64,000 bases of DNA, taken from contig CM077116.1 of assembly GCA_039619475.1 (NCBI GenBank), positions 299,564,464-299,628,463 of the forward strand, written 5' to 3'. Shown one piece after another: positions 31,881 through 42,855 of the stretch. A program made the position numbers and the translations under genes. Within the stretch, counting starts at the first letter, position 1; the number at the start of each line of letters is the position of its first letter. Source of the stretch: Icerya purchasi (Eukaryota > Arthropoda > Insecta > Hemiptera > Monophlebidae). The notes beneath the pieces were generated by a model. The model had not been told where the DNA came from. It worked only from the letters and a program-made list of their open reading frames with translations, and searched no databases.

Positions 31881-32830
31881 TTTTTTTTTTTCAATTTATT
31901 TTCTTAGGCGCGTCAACACACGGGACATTTACCCAACGCAAAAGACTAGCAGAATGATGAAACATAGGAATTTGTAGGTTATATCAGGAAACGATTAGAA
32001 AAAGAAGAAATGAAGGCAGCCAAGATGGAAGAGCAAGAATATATAGTAGGCACAGTCCTAGTCGGGAAGTCAAAGCCGAGAAAATTGGAATAAAAGAACA
32101 TTCGAATAATAGAACGTGATTTGTACCGCCCGTAAAATTTAAAGTAGGAAGATGAAAGAGACACAAAGGAGACTGGACAATATCAAAACGAAAGAGAGAA
32201 GAAGGAAGCAGACTATGATTAAAGTGAAGAGGCGAACTATAGAAGAAATAACAGAATGGCTGATACAGGGAAAATGTTTAAACCATGAGGCTAGGAAAAT
32301 CAGCAAAAATCAAGAGCGTGATGAAGGAAAAAACTGTATTAATTTGTAAAAGGAATGAGGATTAGAAAAAAGAAGATAATGTAGAAATCCGGTCATGATT
32401 TGAGATGTGTTTGTTTCGATGGAAAAAGCATATTGTTAGCAGGAAACTTATTGATAAATTTTACCGTTAGGTGAAGCAAAGCGAGCAAACGAGACAACTA
32501 GGTTATTGCCCGCGATGACGCTGTGACTGGGAATCCAAAGAAGATCGATTTGAATAGAACGAACTAAGAAAGGATTGGAAATTAAAGAACGAATAGAAAG
32601 GATAATGTAGTCGTATGAAGTGGGATGGAAAAGGAGAGGATATAGCCTGCAAGACGCTGATCGAGTCGAAACAGATAGGGTACTTGTTATTATAGGAGAA
32701 AAGTGTAATGAATAGAACTGCAAGGAGTATTGCATACGATTCTGCAGTAAAAATAGAGCAGAAGAAAGGAAGTTTATAAAGTTCATAGTGCGGAAGGGAA
32801 GAAACAAGGAAGTAGGTCCCGACGCAGCAT
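31881..32830 (-). pseudogene. LINE-A with RNase H remnant (copy 5)
   Basis: Poly(T) 31881-31891, then the tail (minus strand TTGGGTAAATGTCCCG ... GTTGACGCGCC). The minus frame 32448-32807 holds the RNase H end: ILSIRSLISNPFLVRSIQID then LLWIPSHSVIAGNN (the W-P-H----GN box) and an upstream ESYAILLAVLF-like glutamate region in another frame. The final catalytic region is diverged. Several frameshifts. It ends near 32830. A poly(A) at 32906-32932 just beyond is not explained by this copy. Confidence 0.65.
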
Positions 32831-33792
32831 GTTAATTGTCATAATCGATTTTTATGTTCAGCTGCATTTTTCTAGTCGTTCATTTGTAATGTGAATATTA
32901 CGTTTAAAAAAAAAAAAAAAAAAAAAAAAAGCATGATACGGATTGACTCATTGTTATGTGTACAGCAAGTCTCTGCGGCAGTCATGTGGAGACGTGGTGG
33001 CCGGATTGTATGATCCCGGGAAAGTCTTGGCTACACCTTCAGCTCGATTACGTTACTGGATAAAAAGAAGGAAAAATAAAACAAAACAAAAAATCATTCA
33101 TAACTAGCCACCCCATCAGGTTGGGTGCGTGATAAATTACGCGACCGTCTCACCCAATTACTTTTTACAGTAAATTTAAATACTGCAAATAAAACAGCTT
33201 CCCGCAACAAGCGGGTAGCGAAAAAATGAGAAGTACAAGGTTCATTCTGATGGCAGATTAATGGATCCTCTCTCTTTAATTTACCTAGGGATGATTCTTC
33301 ACCTGATAATTATGGGAGCTAAAGACGGTAATCGAATTATTATTCTCTGTAGAATAAGTAACAAAAAAAAGGGGGGGATTACAGGAAAAATACAAAAAAT
33401 TTCCAGAAATGGCAAATTTTAACAAATATACTCAGTAAAGAGTGAGACAAAAAATTTTTAAAAAAATCCACAGTTCATTCCGTATTGGTCAGAAGGTAGA
33501 TTTTTTCTTCGATCGACTTTTTTTCGACATTATAATGCAGAAAAACTATGAAACCGCCAGAATTTTAAAATTTAAGAGTTCAAATTTCGAAAAATGTACA
33601 AAATAAAATGCAGGATAAAAAATTTGAAAAAATTCTAACCAGTTTTGTAATAACGTGGGTATAATTATATTTGTTTATTTATTTTTTTTTTTTAATCAGA
33701 TAGGAAAACAAGAAAAATACGAAATGTGCAAACATTTAAAATTTAAAGCACTAAATCGGGAGTGAGATATACGCCAATCAGTTCTTACTTGT
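32831..33792. other. Stretch with an orphan poly(A)
   Basis: Poly(A) of about 27 at 32906-32932, preceded by GTAAT-GTGAAT-ATTAC, a small stem. The family is unknown. 32970-33060 is GC-richer with a GATCCCGGG string. No gene. Confidence 0.4.
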
Positions 33793-34095
33793 CTTTTTTT
33801 TTTCCTTTTTTTTTATTAGGTTTGTCAACGAAAACATTATCCCAAGAAATGGAAAAAAGAAGAAAATAAAGTTTACACGTTTAAAGATGGGGGGGATAAA
33901 AATAATTCGAAGGGGCAGGAGTTACAGGAATAACAGAAGTCGAAGGAAATGAGAGAATGTAAGAAGCACCGATGATAAGAGGAGTAAGGATATCGAGTTT
34001 TAATACAGAAGAGTAGAAGGACGATTGTTCATTAGGAAGGGCATTCGAATAAAATATGACGTCAAAGTCATAAGGAATGTATGTGGAAGGGGGAT
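33793..34095 (-). pseudogene. LINE-A 3' end (copy 6)
   Basis: Poly(T) 33793-33813, then the minus-strand tail TTGGGATAATG ... GTTGACAAACCT. The minus translation contains SSFYSSVLKLDILTPLIIGA and SYILSFPSTSVIPV, aligning with SAFYFSLLRLALPTPYCASY and VLSFPSPQIIPI of the 60-kb copy. Only the last about 60 codons and the UTR remain. Confidence 0.6.
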
Positions 34096-35125
34096 GAAAA
34101 AGACTTTTTTTTTTTTTTTTTTTTAAGACTTAATTAAACATAACTGTTTATAATGTTTTTTCTATTCTTAATCAGCAGGCTATTTTTAAAACATCTCTTG
34201 ATTCCTTCTTTGTTTTGGTTGCTTTCGTTGTCAGAATTGTTCAAATTTATACGTTTCACTTCGTTTAAACGGGAAATATTCGCTTTTTTTTTTTTTTAAA
34301 TAATTGTTGATGTTCGCGCGACTGTTTAAAATCCTGCATTTCGTATAACTATTGTAAATTATATTTTTAATCGCATGAAAACTACTTTTATTTTCAGGTT
34401 TACTGAATTTATTTTCATTAACGTAACTCATGTTGGCCCCTACTGTTTTTTTTTTTTTTTTTGGTTCGTTTAAATGTATTGTATATAGTTAATCGTGAAT
34501 TTTCGTTAAAATTATAAGCCTGAAAATCACTAGGTCACTTTAACAATCAACTTAGTGCTTGAAGCAGATAGCGTTAACGGTGAATAAATTTATTTCTGCT
34601 TTATTTCTGAGAAAGGTAATGAATTTGAAATACTATCCGGTGTTAGCTACCGTTGAAACATAAATTTGAATAGTAAGTGGGGTTATTATTTCATTTTAAA
34701 GAGCGTTAAATTTAAAACATGTCTCTCGCATACATTGTCCTATTAATTATTTTAATTATTCAGATATTTTTATCCAAACTATATTTTTTTAAGCGATGTA
34801 TGTGTATCATTTACAGGGAAAAAAAAGAAAAAAAAAACATTACATAGCCACTGCAGTATTTGTTTATTTTGAAAAAATGACCGAATTAAAACAGTTTAAA
34901 AATCTGACGGTTGGGCCACAAAGTAACCAGTAGAACTTCAATCATCTGTAAGTAACATTGATTTTTCAAATAAATTATAAATTACAACGTAATTACAAAC
35001 AAAAATTTTTAATATAATATTTTATTTATTTAGATTTTTACCGCCTACATAGGCTATAATCTACTTAATCTAGTTACAGTACGATACATAGTTTTATAAA
35101 ACTAAGTGTAGCATTGTACGTTTAA
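34096..35125. other. T-rich stretch with three poly(T) tracts
   Basis: Poly(T) at about 34106-34124, 34285-34297 and 34448-34465 may mark short minus-strand retroelement ends. The 66-codon minus frame between them (34231-34431) is not recognised. 34978-34992 has an ATTACAACGTAATTAC match to the inverted repeat of the 28-kb MITE. Confidence 0.35.
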
Positions 35126-35129
35126 GAAA

Positions 35130-38100
35130 TTTGATTATGTTATTGATATAATCTGCCTGCAAGAAACTCGCCTTTTACCGAAGTAAAAACACGCTGCATT
35201 AAAAAACTACAAGATGTACAGAAGCGATTACACGTCTGGCCTTATTGCCTCTGACGGAGTGGCTACGCTAATCCAAAATGACGCCTATCTACAGCAAACC
35301 CGCATGAACACAGTACGCATATTTCATCCAAAGTTCTTCAAATCAACAGTTACAGTATGCAACATCTATATTCCACCAGATTACGAACCGGACTATGAGG
35401 AGCTCCAAAGGTTGTTTCATCAGCTTCCACAACCATTCATCTCACTAGGAGACTTTAACGCTCACCATCCAATCTGGGGGAGCCGAAACTACAACAACCG
35501 CGGCAAACTAATGGAGAAAGCAATTTTTCAAGAGGATGACCTGATCCTACTAATATAATATTTGAATAATAAATTATAAATAATAATAAAAAGAATATGA
35601 AAATTCTAAAAAATTCAATAAAAACGCTTATAATAAAATATTGACTTTTCTTTTAGAGCAGTTGCTCCGAAAAACATGGTTTGTATTATTTTTACTATTT
35701 TCGATAAATACCATCTCGGGGTTTATTTGTGTGACTGATGTATTATTTTTACGTTGCTGGATTTTAATTTTTCATTACTGAAAAACTTAAATGTTCCGAA
35801 AGAATGAAATAATAATAAGTAAAGAGTTCTTCCTCACTCGATGGGTAGTGACCACTATCCGATCGCTATTGATATCGATATAGAGACTTCCAACAGTGTT
35901 GATGCGCAGGCACGCTGCTTTGAACAGACCACCGTGAGATGGAAACTTTCAAAGGCAGACTGGGTCAAATTTCGAGATACGCTTGACTTGGGCCTGAATA
36001 ATTTTTACTCTATCACTGACCCTATAGGTAAGTATAATCTATTTCAGAGTGCTATTTCTTCAGCCTTACAGGAATCAGTTCCTCGAGCATTCTTATATAG
36101 AGGGAAAAAACAACCTAAGCCATGGTGGAACATCCAATGCGAATTAAAAATTAAAGAACGTAATGAAGCCCTAAGAAAGTTTCGTGCAGAAGGATCTATG
36201 TCGTCGTATATAGAATATAAAAAAATTGCTGCAGAAACACGTAAAATGCTAAAATCTAGCAAAAGAGCTACTTGGAAAAATTTCTGTGACAAGTTTAATA
36301 GGAACACGTCATTAAAAGATATTTGGTTATTAGCGAAGCGCTTCAAGAACAGAAATGTGCAGAACCACACCGCAACGAATGATGATTGGTTTTGTGATTT
36401 CGTTTGCACAGCAGCTCCTCTACATGTGCCAGCTGCGGATGAATTAGGCGAATTTAATCAATTTACACAAGCAGACACGGTTGGCATGCATTTTCTACTA
36501 CAACCAATCTCTTACTCCGAACTCTTTATACCACTGAGCAGGAAAAAGGATACAGCTCCGGGCATAGATGGGATAACATTTTCAATAATTAAAAACATAT
36601 CGGAAAATGCTAAGGGTATGCTGATAAACATCTTCAATGGCCTCCTACAACATTGTTTAGTTCCTGAGGATTGGAGACGATTTCTGGTATATCCGATTCC
36701 TAAGCCGGGAAGCCCCTCTTCACTAGCACCCGCATATAGGCCGATTTCTTTGGCATCCTGTCTAAGGAAAGCATTCGAACTGGTCATGAAGAACCGTCTA
36801 ATTTGGTGGCTTGAGAATAATAAAGTACTTCCCCATAATATTTTTGGATTTCGCCCGGGTTTAGGTACCTTAGATTGCATAGCTGAATTTTTGAACGACA
36901 CTTATAAATCTTTTATTGACAAGGAATTCCTTCTAGCATCCTTTTTAGATATAAAGGGGGCGTTTGATAATGTTTCTATTCCTATCTTGTTTGAGCAATT
37001 AATTAGGATTGGAATACCATACCCTTTAACTAATCTTTTATGTCGTTTATTTACAAGGAGATCACTCCACTTTATAAATCCGATTTCTAAAGAGACTGAG
37101 GTTCGGACAGCGTATAAGGGACTTGCTTAGGGATCGATGTTAAGCCCGTTGTTATTCAATATCTATATCTTAACAATCTTTTCTACTCGCCTTTCTACAG
37201 CATCACATATTTTATCATATGCTGATGACTTTGTTGTATATACCAGACATAAGAATCTTCCCACATGTATTCAAGATAATCAATTTTCTGTTAACGCTTC
37301 TCAAAACTCTCTTCTAAAAATTGGTTTAGACCTGTCTCCATCTAAATCGCGCGTAATGTTATTTACTCTGAGACCGTATTCTCAACAGAGCATTGATATT
37401 AAAATTTATAATCAAAAAATTACAGTTTCTAAACAGGTTAAATATTTGGGTATATACTTACTTGGATTCCAGATTAACTTGGAAGTTCCATTTACAATCA
37501 TTAATACAACTGGTAGCTAAGGCATTTAATCCGCTGAAAGCTATTAGCAATACCTTTTGGGGAGGTGATCCAGTAACTTTAAGTCTTCTTTATAAAACAT
37601 TCATTAGGTCCAGACTTGATTATGGTGCAGTTTTTTATGGATCGGCCTCAAAATCACTCTTGAGAAGAGTAGACGTTATGCAGAACCTCGGACTGAGACT
37701 TATAACCGGAAATGTTAAGTCGTCTCCTTCTATAAGTCTCCAAATGGAGACTAAGATCCCTCCCCTTCATATAAGAAGATCTCTTTAGGCAGACAGATTT
37801 TTAAATAAATATTGCAACTACCAACTTCCGTCAATATTAGATAAGATAAGTAAAATATCCAAGGAATGGAGGTTTGTTCAACAGAAAAAGCCGCTTTTAG
37901 TCAAAAGAGCCAATATTTACATTCAATATTGTGAAGCTCTTATTCCCATGCTGCCATCTGGCTATTTTAGTCTACCGCATGGTATTAATCTATGCAGCAT
38001 TGATGTAAATATAAATCTTTTCAAAAACTTAAATAGAGATTCTCTTCCAAACCAAGCAATAAACTCCTACTTTTTACAAACAACAGAAACTCAATATCCT

Positions 38101-38998
38101 TTCTTTTTAAAAATATTCACAGACGGAGCTAAGTTCCGGGGTGCTAACAGTAGAGTGGGTGCTGCATGCATTGTGGAGAATAACTTAATATTTAAATTTA
38201 AACTCTCTCCTGAGGCGTCGATCTTTACAGCTGAGCTGCTTGCTATTGATAAAGCTTGTAACTTTATACTGGAGTCATTGGATGTTGAGAGAAAATCTTT
38301 AATATGCTCAGACAGCCTTAGTAGCCTCTTAGCGCTCAGTTATAGTAGTTTTAATTATCGCTGTCACCCACTGATCTACGATATTAAGTTTAAATACACA
38401 CAAATTATAGATAAAGGAGGTACCGTAAAATTCTGTTGGATTCCTGGTCATCACGGAATCTTTCTTAATGATTTAGCTGATCAAGCGGCTAAGGAAGCGG
38501 CATTAAACAGGGTAGTATACCCCTTTATACCATCTACGGACCTTTTGGACATGATTAAAAGGAACAGCTGTACTGATTGGAAGAACTTCGTTAATAGTTC
38601 GCCTAGTTTAGGCAAGACATACGAAAATGTCCAATCGTCTCTACCAAGTATGCCTTGGTATAATAATATTACTTCTATCCCACCTAACTTAATTCGACGT
38701 TTTGTCCACTACTATCTGCAGACTTCGTTCAGGTCATACTAGAGTGCGGCTTAATTTTTTCGATGGTAACCATTTTCATTCAAATTGTAGCGATCATGTA
38801 AGCACAGCGTATCGCGAGGATATCAACCACTTGTTATTCAGTTGTGAGGCCCTATCTACGGATAGAGTTCTCCTTTTTGATCAGCTGATGTGCTGTGGTT
38901 TATATCCTCCATTCTGCATTTTTCAATTACTTGTTTGTGGTGATCACACATTGTTTATTCTTTTCTCATTTATCAAAAGAAATAGAATTGCAATTTAA
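35130..38998 (+). pseudogene. LINE-E ORF2 (EN-RT-RNase H-zinc finger)
   Basis: Endonuclease: SLGDFNAHHPIWGS (about 35445-35485), broken at 35559-35838, resuming at GSDHYPIAI (35844). RT: TAPGIDGITF, AYRPISLASCLRKAFE, FGFRPGLGTLDC, LASFLDIKGAFDNV (catalytic Asp present), GLA-stop-GSMLSPLLFN, SYADDFVVY (YADD at 37218-37229). RNase H: FTDGAKFRG, FTAELLAIDKAC, SDSLSS, CWIPGHHGI and the last Asp (LADQA). Zinc finger CSDHVST ... INHLLFSC. Breaks: the 280-bp replacement, TAG at 37128-37130 where relatives have Gln, a frameshift near 37455, TAG at 37786-37788 and a frameshift near 38720. All catalytic boxes remain readable, so decay is moderate. Confidence 0.8.
35559..35838. other. AT-rich segment replacing part of the endonuclease
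   Basis: Between EEDDLILLI-stop and SDHYPI about 70 endonuclease codons are missing, and 280 bases of unrelated AT-rich DNA stand in their place. No tail, TIR or TSD is evident, so it may be a filler at a deletion or an unrecognised small insert. Confidence 0.6.
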
Positions 38999-39105
38999 AA
39001 ATCCAAACCTTTTTTTTTTTTTTTTAATTTTATTTTGTCTACTCTGGGTGGAGTGATTACTCCATTTATATTGGCATTATTGTTGATTATCGAGCTTATT
39101 TCATC

Positions 39106-39370
39106 GAGCATTGTGGGCGCTGCTCTACAGTTGTGGCCATATTGCGAGATGTGATCATTGTTAATTTGTATTTTCTTTTTCTTTCTGTTTCTTTAAATTT
39201 CATCTGAGCATTGTGGGCTCTGCTCTGCAGTGGCGGCCATATTGCAAGATGTGGTTAAGGTTAATTTATATATATAATTTTTTTTTTTTTTTCTCTCTTT
39301 CTGTTTTTCATTTTCTCTGAGCATTGTGGGCACTGCTCTGCAGTTGCAGCCATATTGCAGGACGAAGTTA
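39106..39370 (+). repeat. Three tandem 3'-UTR units of LINE-E
   Basis: Units start at 39106, 39206 and 39319 with GAGCATTGTGGGC, each followed by CTGCTCT-CAG and then CCATATTGC. In every unit GAGCA pairs with TGCTC over a 10-base loop whose sequence differs at one base only (GGGCGC, GGGCTC, GGGCAC). The minus LINE-E fragment at 20.3-20.7 kb has three related units, so the array belongs to the family. Confidence 0.75.
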
Positions 39371-39523
39371 CTTCCTTTATACTGACTAGCCAGTAGTATA
39401 AGTAAGGTTTAAATAATTAGATAAAAACAAGAAAATGTCTTCTTACTTTTTCTTTTTTCTTTTTTTTTTATTTTTATTTTGTTTTGTTTCCGTGAATTTA
39501 GTATGATCTGAACGTTAGCTTGC

Positions 39524-39553
39524 TGGCCAAATGAATTTATATTGTTCAGGCCA
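39524..39553 (+). other. Small stem-loop at the LINE-E 3' end
   Basis: TGGCC (39524-39528) pairs with GGCCA (39549-39553) over a 20-base loop, with the last pair using the first A of the tail. Short stem, so chance is possible. Confidence 0.35.
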
Positions 39554-39567
39554 AAAAAAAAAAAAAA

Positions 39568-41192
39568 GTAAAGAGAGACGGATGAAAACTAAAATTAAGA
39601 AAGAATTTGGGGGAACAATAAATGCGAGATTAAAAATGATATTCCCCTTCGGAAACTAATTCATTTTCGGCGGCATAATCACCGTGCGATAATGTCTATA
39701 TGCTTTAATCCGTTATCGTGTCAGCGGCAACAGCGAACGGACTCATTTTCGAGATTAAAATTAATTAAAAAGCAAGTATAAAAACACCCTATGTGGTAAA
39801 AAAGATGAAGAGGACTTTTCAGAAGTGGAAGATACTGTCGAGGTAGGGGAATATGGGTTGGAGTGTCTTACCTGCAATGATTTTTCAGTCGGCAATTTTA
39901 GAAAATTTTGAAATACACATTTAGTTTATAATTGAAGTTTATCAGTTTATCAGTTCGAGTTTTAATCTTCATCGAAATTTAAGTTTCGATTATGATGAAA
40001 TTATAAGATTTCCTGGTTTCGACTGAAACGTGAAATGAATTTTAGGCAATTCAGTTGATATAAAATACTACGCCCGTGGAAAATTGAACAAAAAATCAAT
40101 ATTTGCAATCGGCACTCGTAAATTTTATACGCCCACAAAACATAAACCTTCTTAAAACGCCCCCGATAGAAGTTATTTCGATCGGTGTTGAAATATTTAT
40201 AGCCGCTTTTTACGAAAATGGAAGCAAGAAGGAAAGATTTTTCTGGAACCCTATTTTTAAATTTCAGTTTTATTTAGTGCTACATTGTTTCTACTGGTTT
40301 ATAATTTGCGGCTCTTCCTCATTTCCAAGATTTCTTTTTTTTTTTCCCTGACATAGGATGGCTTTGTTTTCTGGAAAACAGAGAAATGTCAAGAAACTTG
40401 AAAAAGACACAGAAGTACTTATAATAATATTTCAAACTTGTGAACTAGTGTACGTACATTTTTACTTTATATAATTAATAAAAAATCTTTTTAGATTTTT
40501 ATTAGTAGTCAAAATGATAAAATTAAATGTACAGAGTTGATAAAAAGTGAAAATTACATTGATTTGAGATTTTGTCCGCATTCTAAAATAGTAATAAGGG
40601 AATTATAATAATTAGTATGTTCGTTTTTGTATTAATAATGATTGTATTTTTATTCTTCGATCAGTGCACTGTAAAAAAAATATTGCGCAATATTTGGAAA
40701 TTTTACGATTTTTATTTACGACTAGTATTTTCCAAGTCAAAGAAAAATTTTAAAAAATCTGGAAAACCAGAGAAAGTCGCGGAAATTTATTTTTAACAAA
40801 AAGCGGCTCGCTGATATATTTTTTTATTTAACAAGCGATTAATGGGGATTAAACGTAAACAGCTACTAATTTTTGGTAATTTTTAGGAAAATAAAAATCA
40901 ACTAAAACACAACTTTAAAATTAACAATTCAACGACTGCTTTCGATTAATTTTAATCATAATCGTTTATATCATCGTTTTTTTCCTTTGTAATTACAAGT
41001 TCACTTTATTACAAGTAGACATATTTTTTAACATCTCACTGAAAAAGCGAGAGAAACACACGTATTTTAAAATAGTGTTATGTAAAACAAATATTTGCAT
41101 CAAAAATAGGAAATTTTTCTTAATAATAACAGATAAACAAAATGACCAACTCTGAAATTAAAACTTAAAAAGAAGAAAAAGAAAGATTTGTA
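39568..41192. other. AT-rich stretch without recognisable feature
   Basis: No coding motif, tail or terminal repeat recognised. 39630-39780 is slightly richer in GC. Confidence 0.5.
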
Positions 41193-41304
41193 TATCAAAT
41201 AATCCGTATGAAAAATGTACACTTTTTATAAAATAATAATAGTAATAATATATTTAATTTATTATTTTATAAAAAGTGTATATTTTTCATGTGTATTATT
41301 TTTG
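41193..41304. repeat. Palindrome, 32-bp arms, possibly a tiny MITE
   Basis: Arms 41208-41239 and 41259-41290 (ATGAAAAATGTACACTTTTT and on) are complementary with one mismatch around a 19-base AT loop. Weaker pairing extends to about 41193 and 41304. As RNA it would form one long hairpin. No duplicated target site identified. Confidence 0.75.
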
Positions 41305-41592
41305 ATAATTAGAAATAATGCGTGTAATAAATTTTAACGTTAAGTTTTTTAAAACTTCACATGAATAGGAAAAAAAAAACGAATCTCCGAGTGTAAAATA
41401 CGGAATCGGCAAGCCGGAAATAATTATTTCGATTTTAGTATTTATTTTTTTCCCCTGATATTCGATACTGGAAAATTTTATCAATTTTAAATTATTTCCG
41501 CCTAATATTTGATTAAATTTGAAATATTAGCTGGAAATAATTAAAAATTAAAAATTTCAAAGCACCGAATATTGGGAAAAAATTCAGCGGGA

Positions 41593-41811
41593 TTTTTTTT
41601 TTTTCTTTTTTAACCCCTCTTTAGGCATGTCAACAAAGGATCTTCGCCCAGAGGGATGTTTACATTTATTGTTTTTACTAATTAATCGAAATGAAAAAGC
41701 GGCGAAATCGTTTGAATAGTCGCAGGAAGTATTATAACAAGAACAAACAACGAAGGAAACGTTAACAGTAATTACGAAATATCGGAACAACTATAAAAAA
41801 AAAAAAAAAAA
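41593..41811 (-). mobile_element. LINE-A 3' tail (copy 7), very short
   Basis: Poly(T) 41593-41610, then the minus-strand tail TGGGCGAAGATCC ... TTGTTGACATGCC. Only about 180 bases follow before a poly(A) at 41794-41811 on the plus strand. Either a strongly 5'-truncated copy or a SINE-like derivative; I see no tRNA boxes in it. 41812-42389 holds nothing further. Confidence 0.55.
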
Positions 41812-42389
41812 AGATATTGACTGTGTTTAAATGTTTAAATAATTAACGAACGCGAATGAAACGCTGAATGAATTGTGGAAACGCTACGAAGGATTCCTTA
41901 GAAAACGAAAGTAGGAATATTCATTTTCATCTCAATCGCGCGAAGATATTTTTTTATTAAATAGAGGGGGAAAAAAACAAAAATAATAAATAAAATATTC
42001 GCAAAAATAATTGCTTTCTAAATTTTAATTATTGAATTGATATTTTCCAATCACTCGCATTGCTCGCGATGGCATGTTTGTGGGCTAGTATCGAATAAAA
42101 AAAAAAAAAAGCAACAAAAACACGACCACACTAAGAACCGTTAAATTACGAAACAAACTATCTGGTAAAAAATAAATACGTCATTATGAGCACAACTGGA
42201 AAAAATACCAACAGTCATATTTTTTTGCTGTAACTTGTTCGATTTAATAAATTGTTACAGTAATAAGTTATTATTGGGAGAGTAATAACTGAATATGCAA
42301 TAATAAAATAATAATATTTTTCGTAACAAATTTTTAACATGACATAACTGACAAAAAAGGAGAGTGTTAACTTAGTGTGTATGTTTAGC

Positions 42390-42735
42390 TCTCGGGAATG
42401 GACTTACCAAGAAGGAAGTGGAAGATGTTAAATAGGATAAGGACGGGGCATGGCAGATGCGGCTGTATGATGTACAAATGGGGCTTTAGAGAATCGCCTA
42501 GCTGCTGTTGCGGAAACCCTCGTCAAACAATGCAGCACATTGTCGAAAAATGTCCAGTCTTTTCTTCGGGTCAGTCGTGTTTAAAAGATATACATACTGT
42601 GAAAAACGACGCCTTAGATTGGCCGAAACAATTACAAATTAACTTGTAATGATGTATATTATTTTTATTTTAATGTTAATTTTAACTTTATCCGACTCTC
42701 TATGTTTGACGATTATACAAAGAAGAAGAATTAAA
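42390..42735 (+). pseudogene. LINE ORF2 C-terminus of a further family
   Basis: A plus frame (42398-42649) reads RKWKMLNRIRTGHGRCGCMM, YKWGFRESPSCCCGNP, QTMQHIVEKCP. This LNRIRTGHG-C---KWG--- plus C-C-H-C ending is a common C-terminal signature of insect LINE ORF2 proteins, in which the zinc finger binds nucleic acid. It is followed by a UTR ending in AAGAAGAAGAA without a long poly(A). No upstream RT is present. Clade not assigned. Confidence 0.6.
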
Positions 42736-42855
42736 TTTTAAACTATTATATATGTCAATTTTTTATGATCAAGCTGCTCTAGTAGCTGACTACTTTCAGG
42801 AGTTGAATATTTTATTAAAAATTGTCTCAATTGCACTTTTTTTTTTTTTTTTTTG

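Larger units (their letters stand above)
35126..39567 (+). mobile_element. LINE-E, RNase H-bearing LINE, 5' truncated
   Basis: Plus strand. It starts within the endonuclease (IICLQETRL at about 35145-35175) and runs through RT, RNase H and zinc finger to 38998, then a 3' UTR with three tandem units and poly(A) at 39553-39567. The domain order matches RNase H-bearing LINEs of the I/Loa/R1 group. Its RT and thumb resemble the LINE-A copies at 47 and 61 kb, so LINE-A and LINE-E are sister families. No TSD found. Confidence 0.8.
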
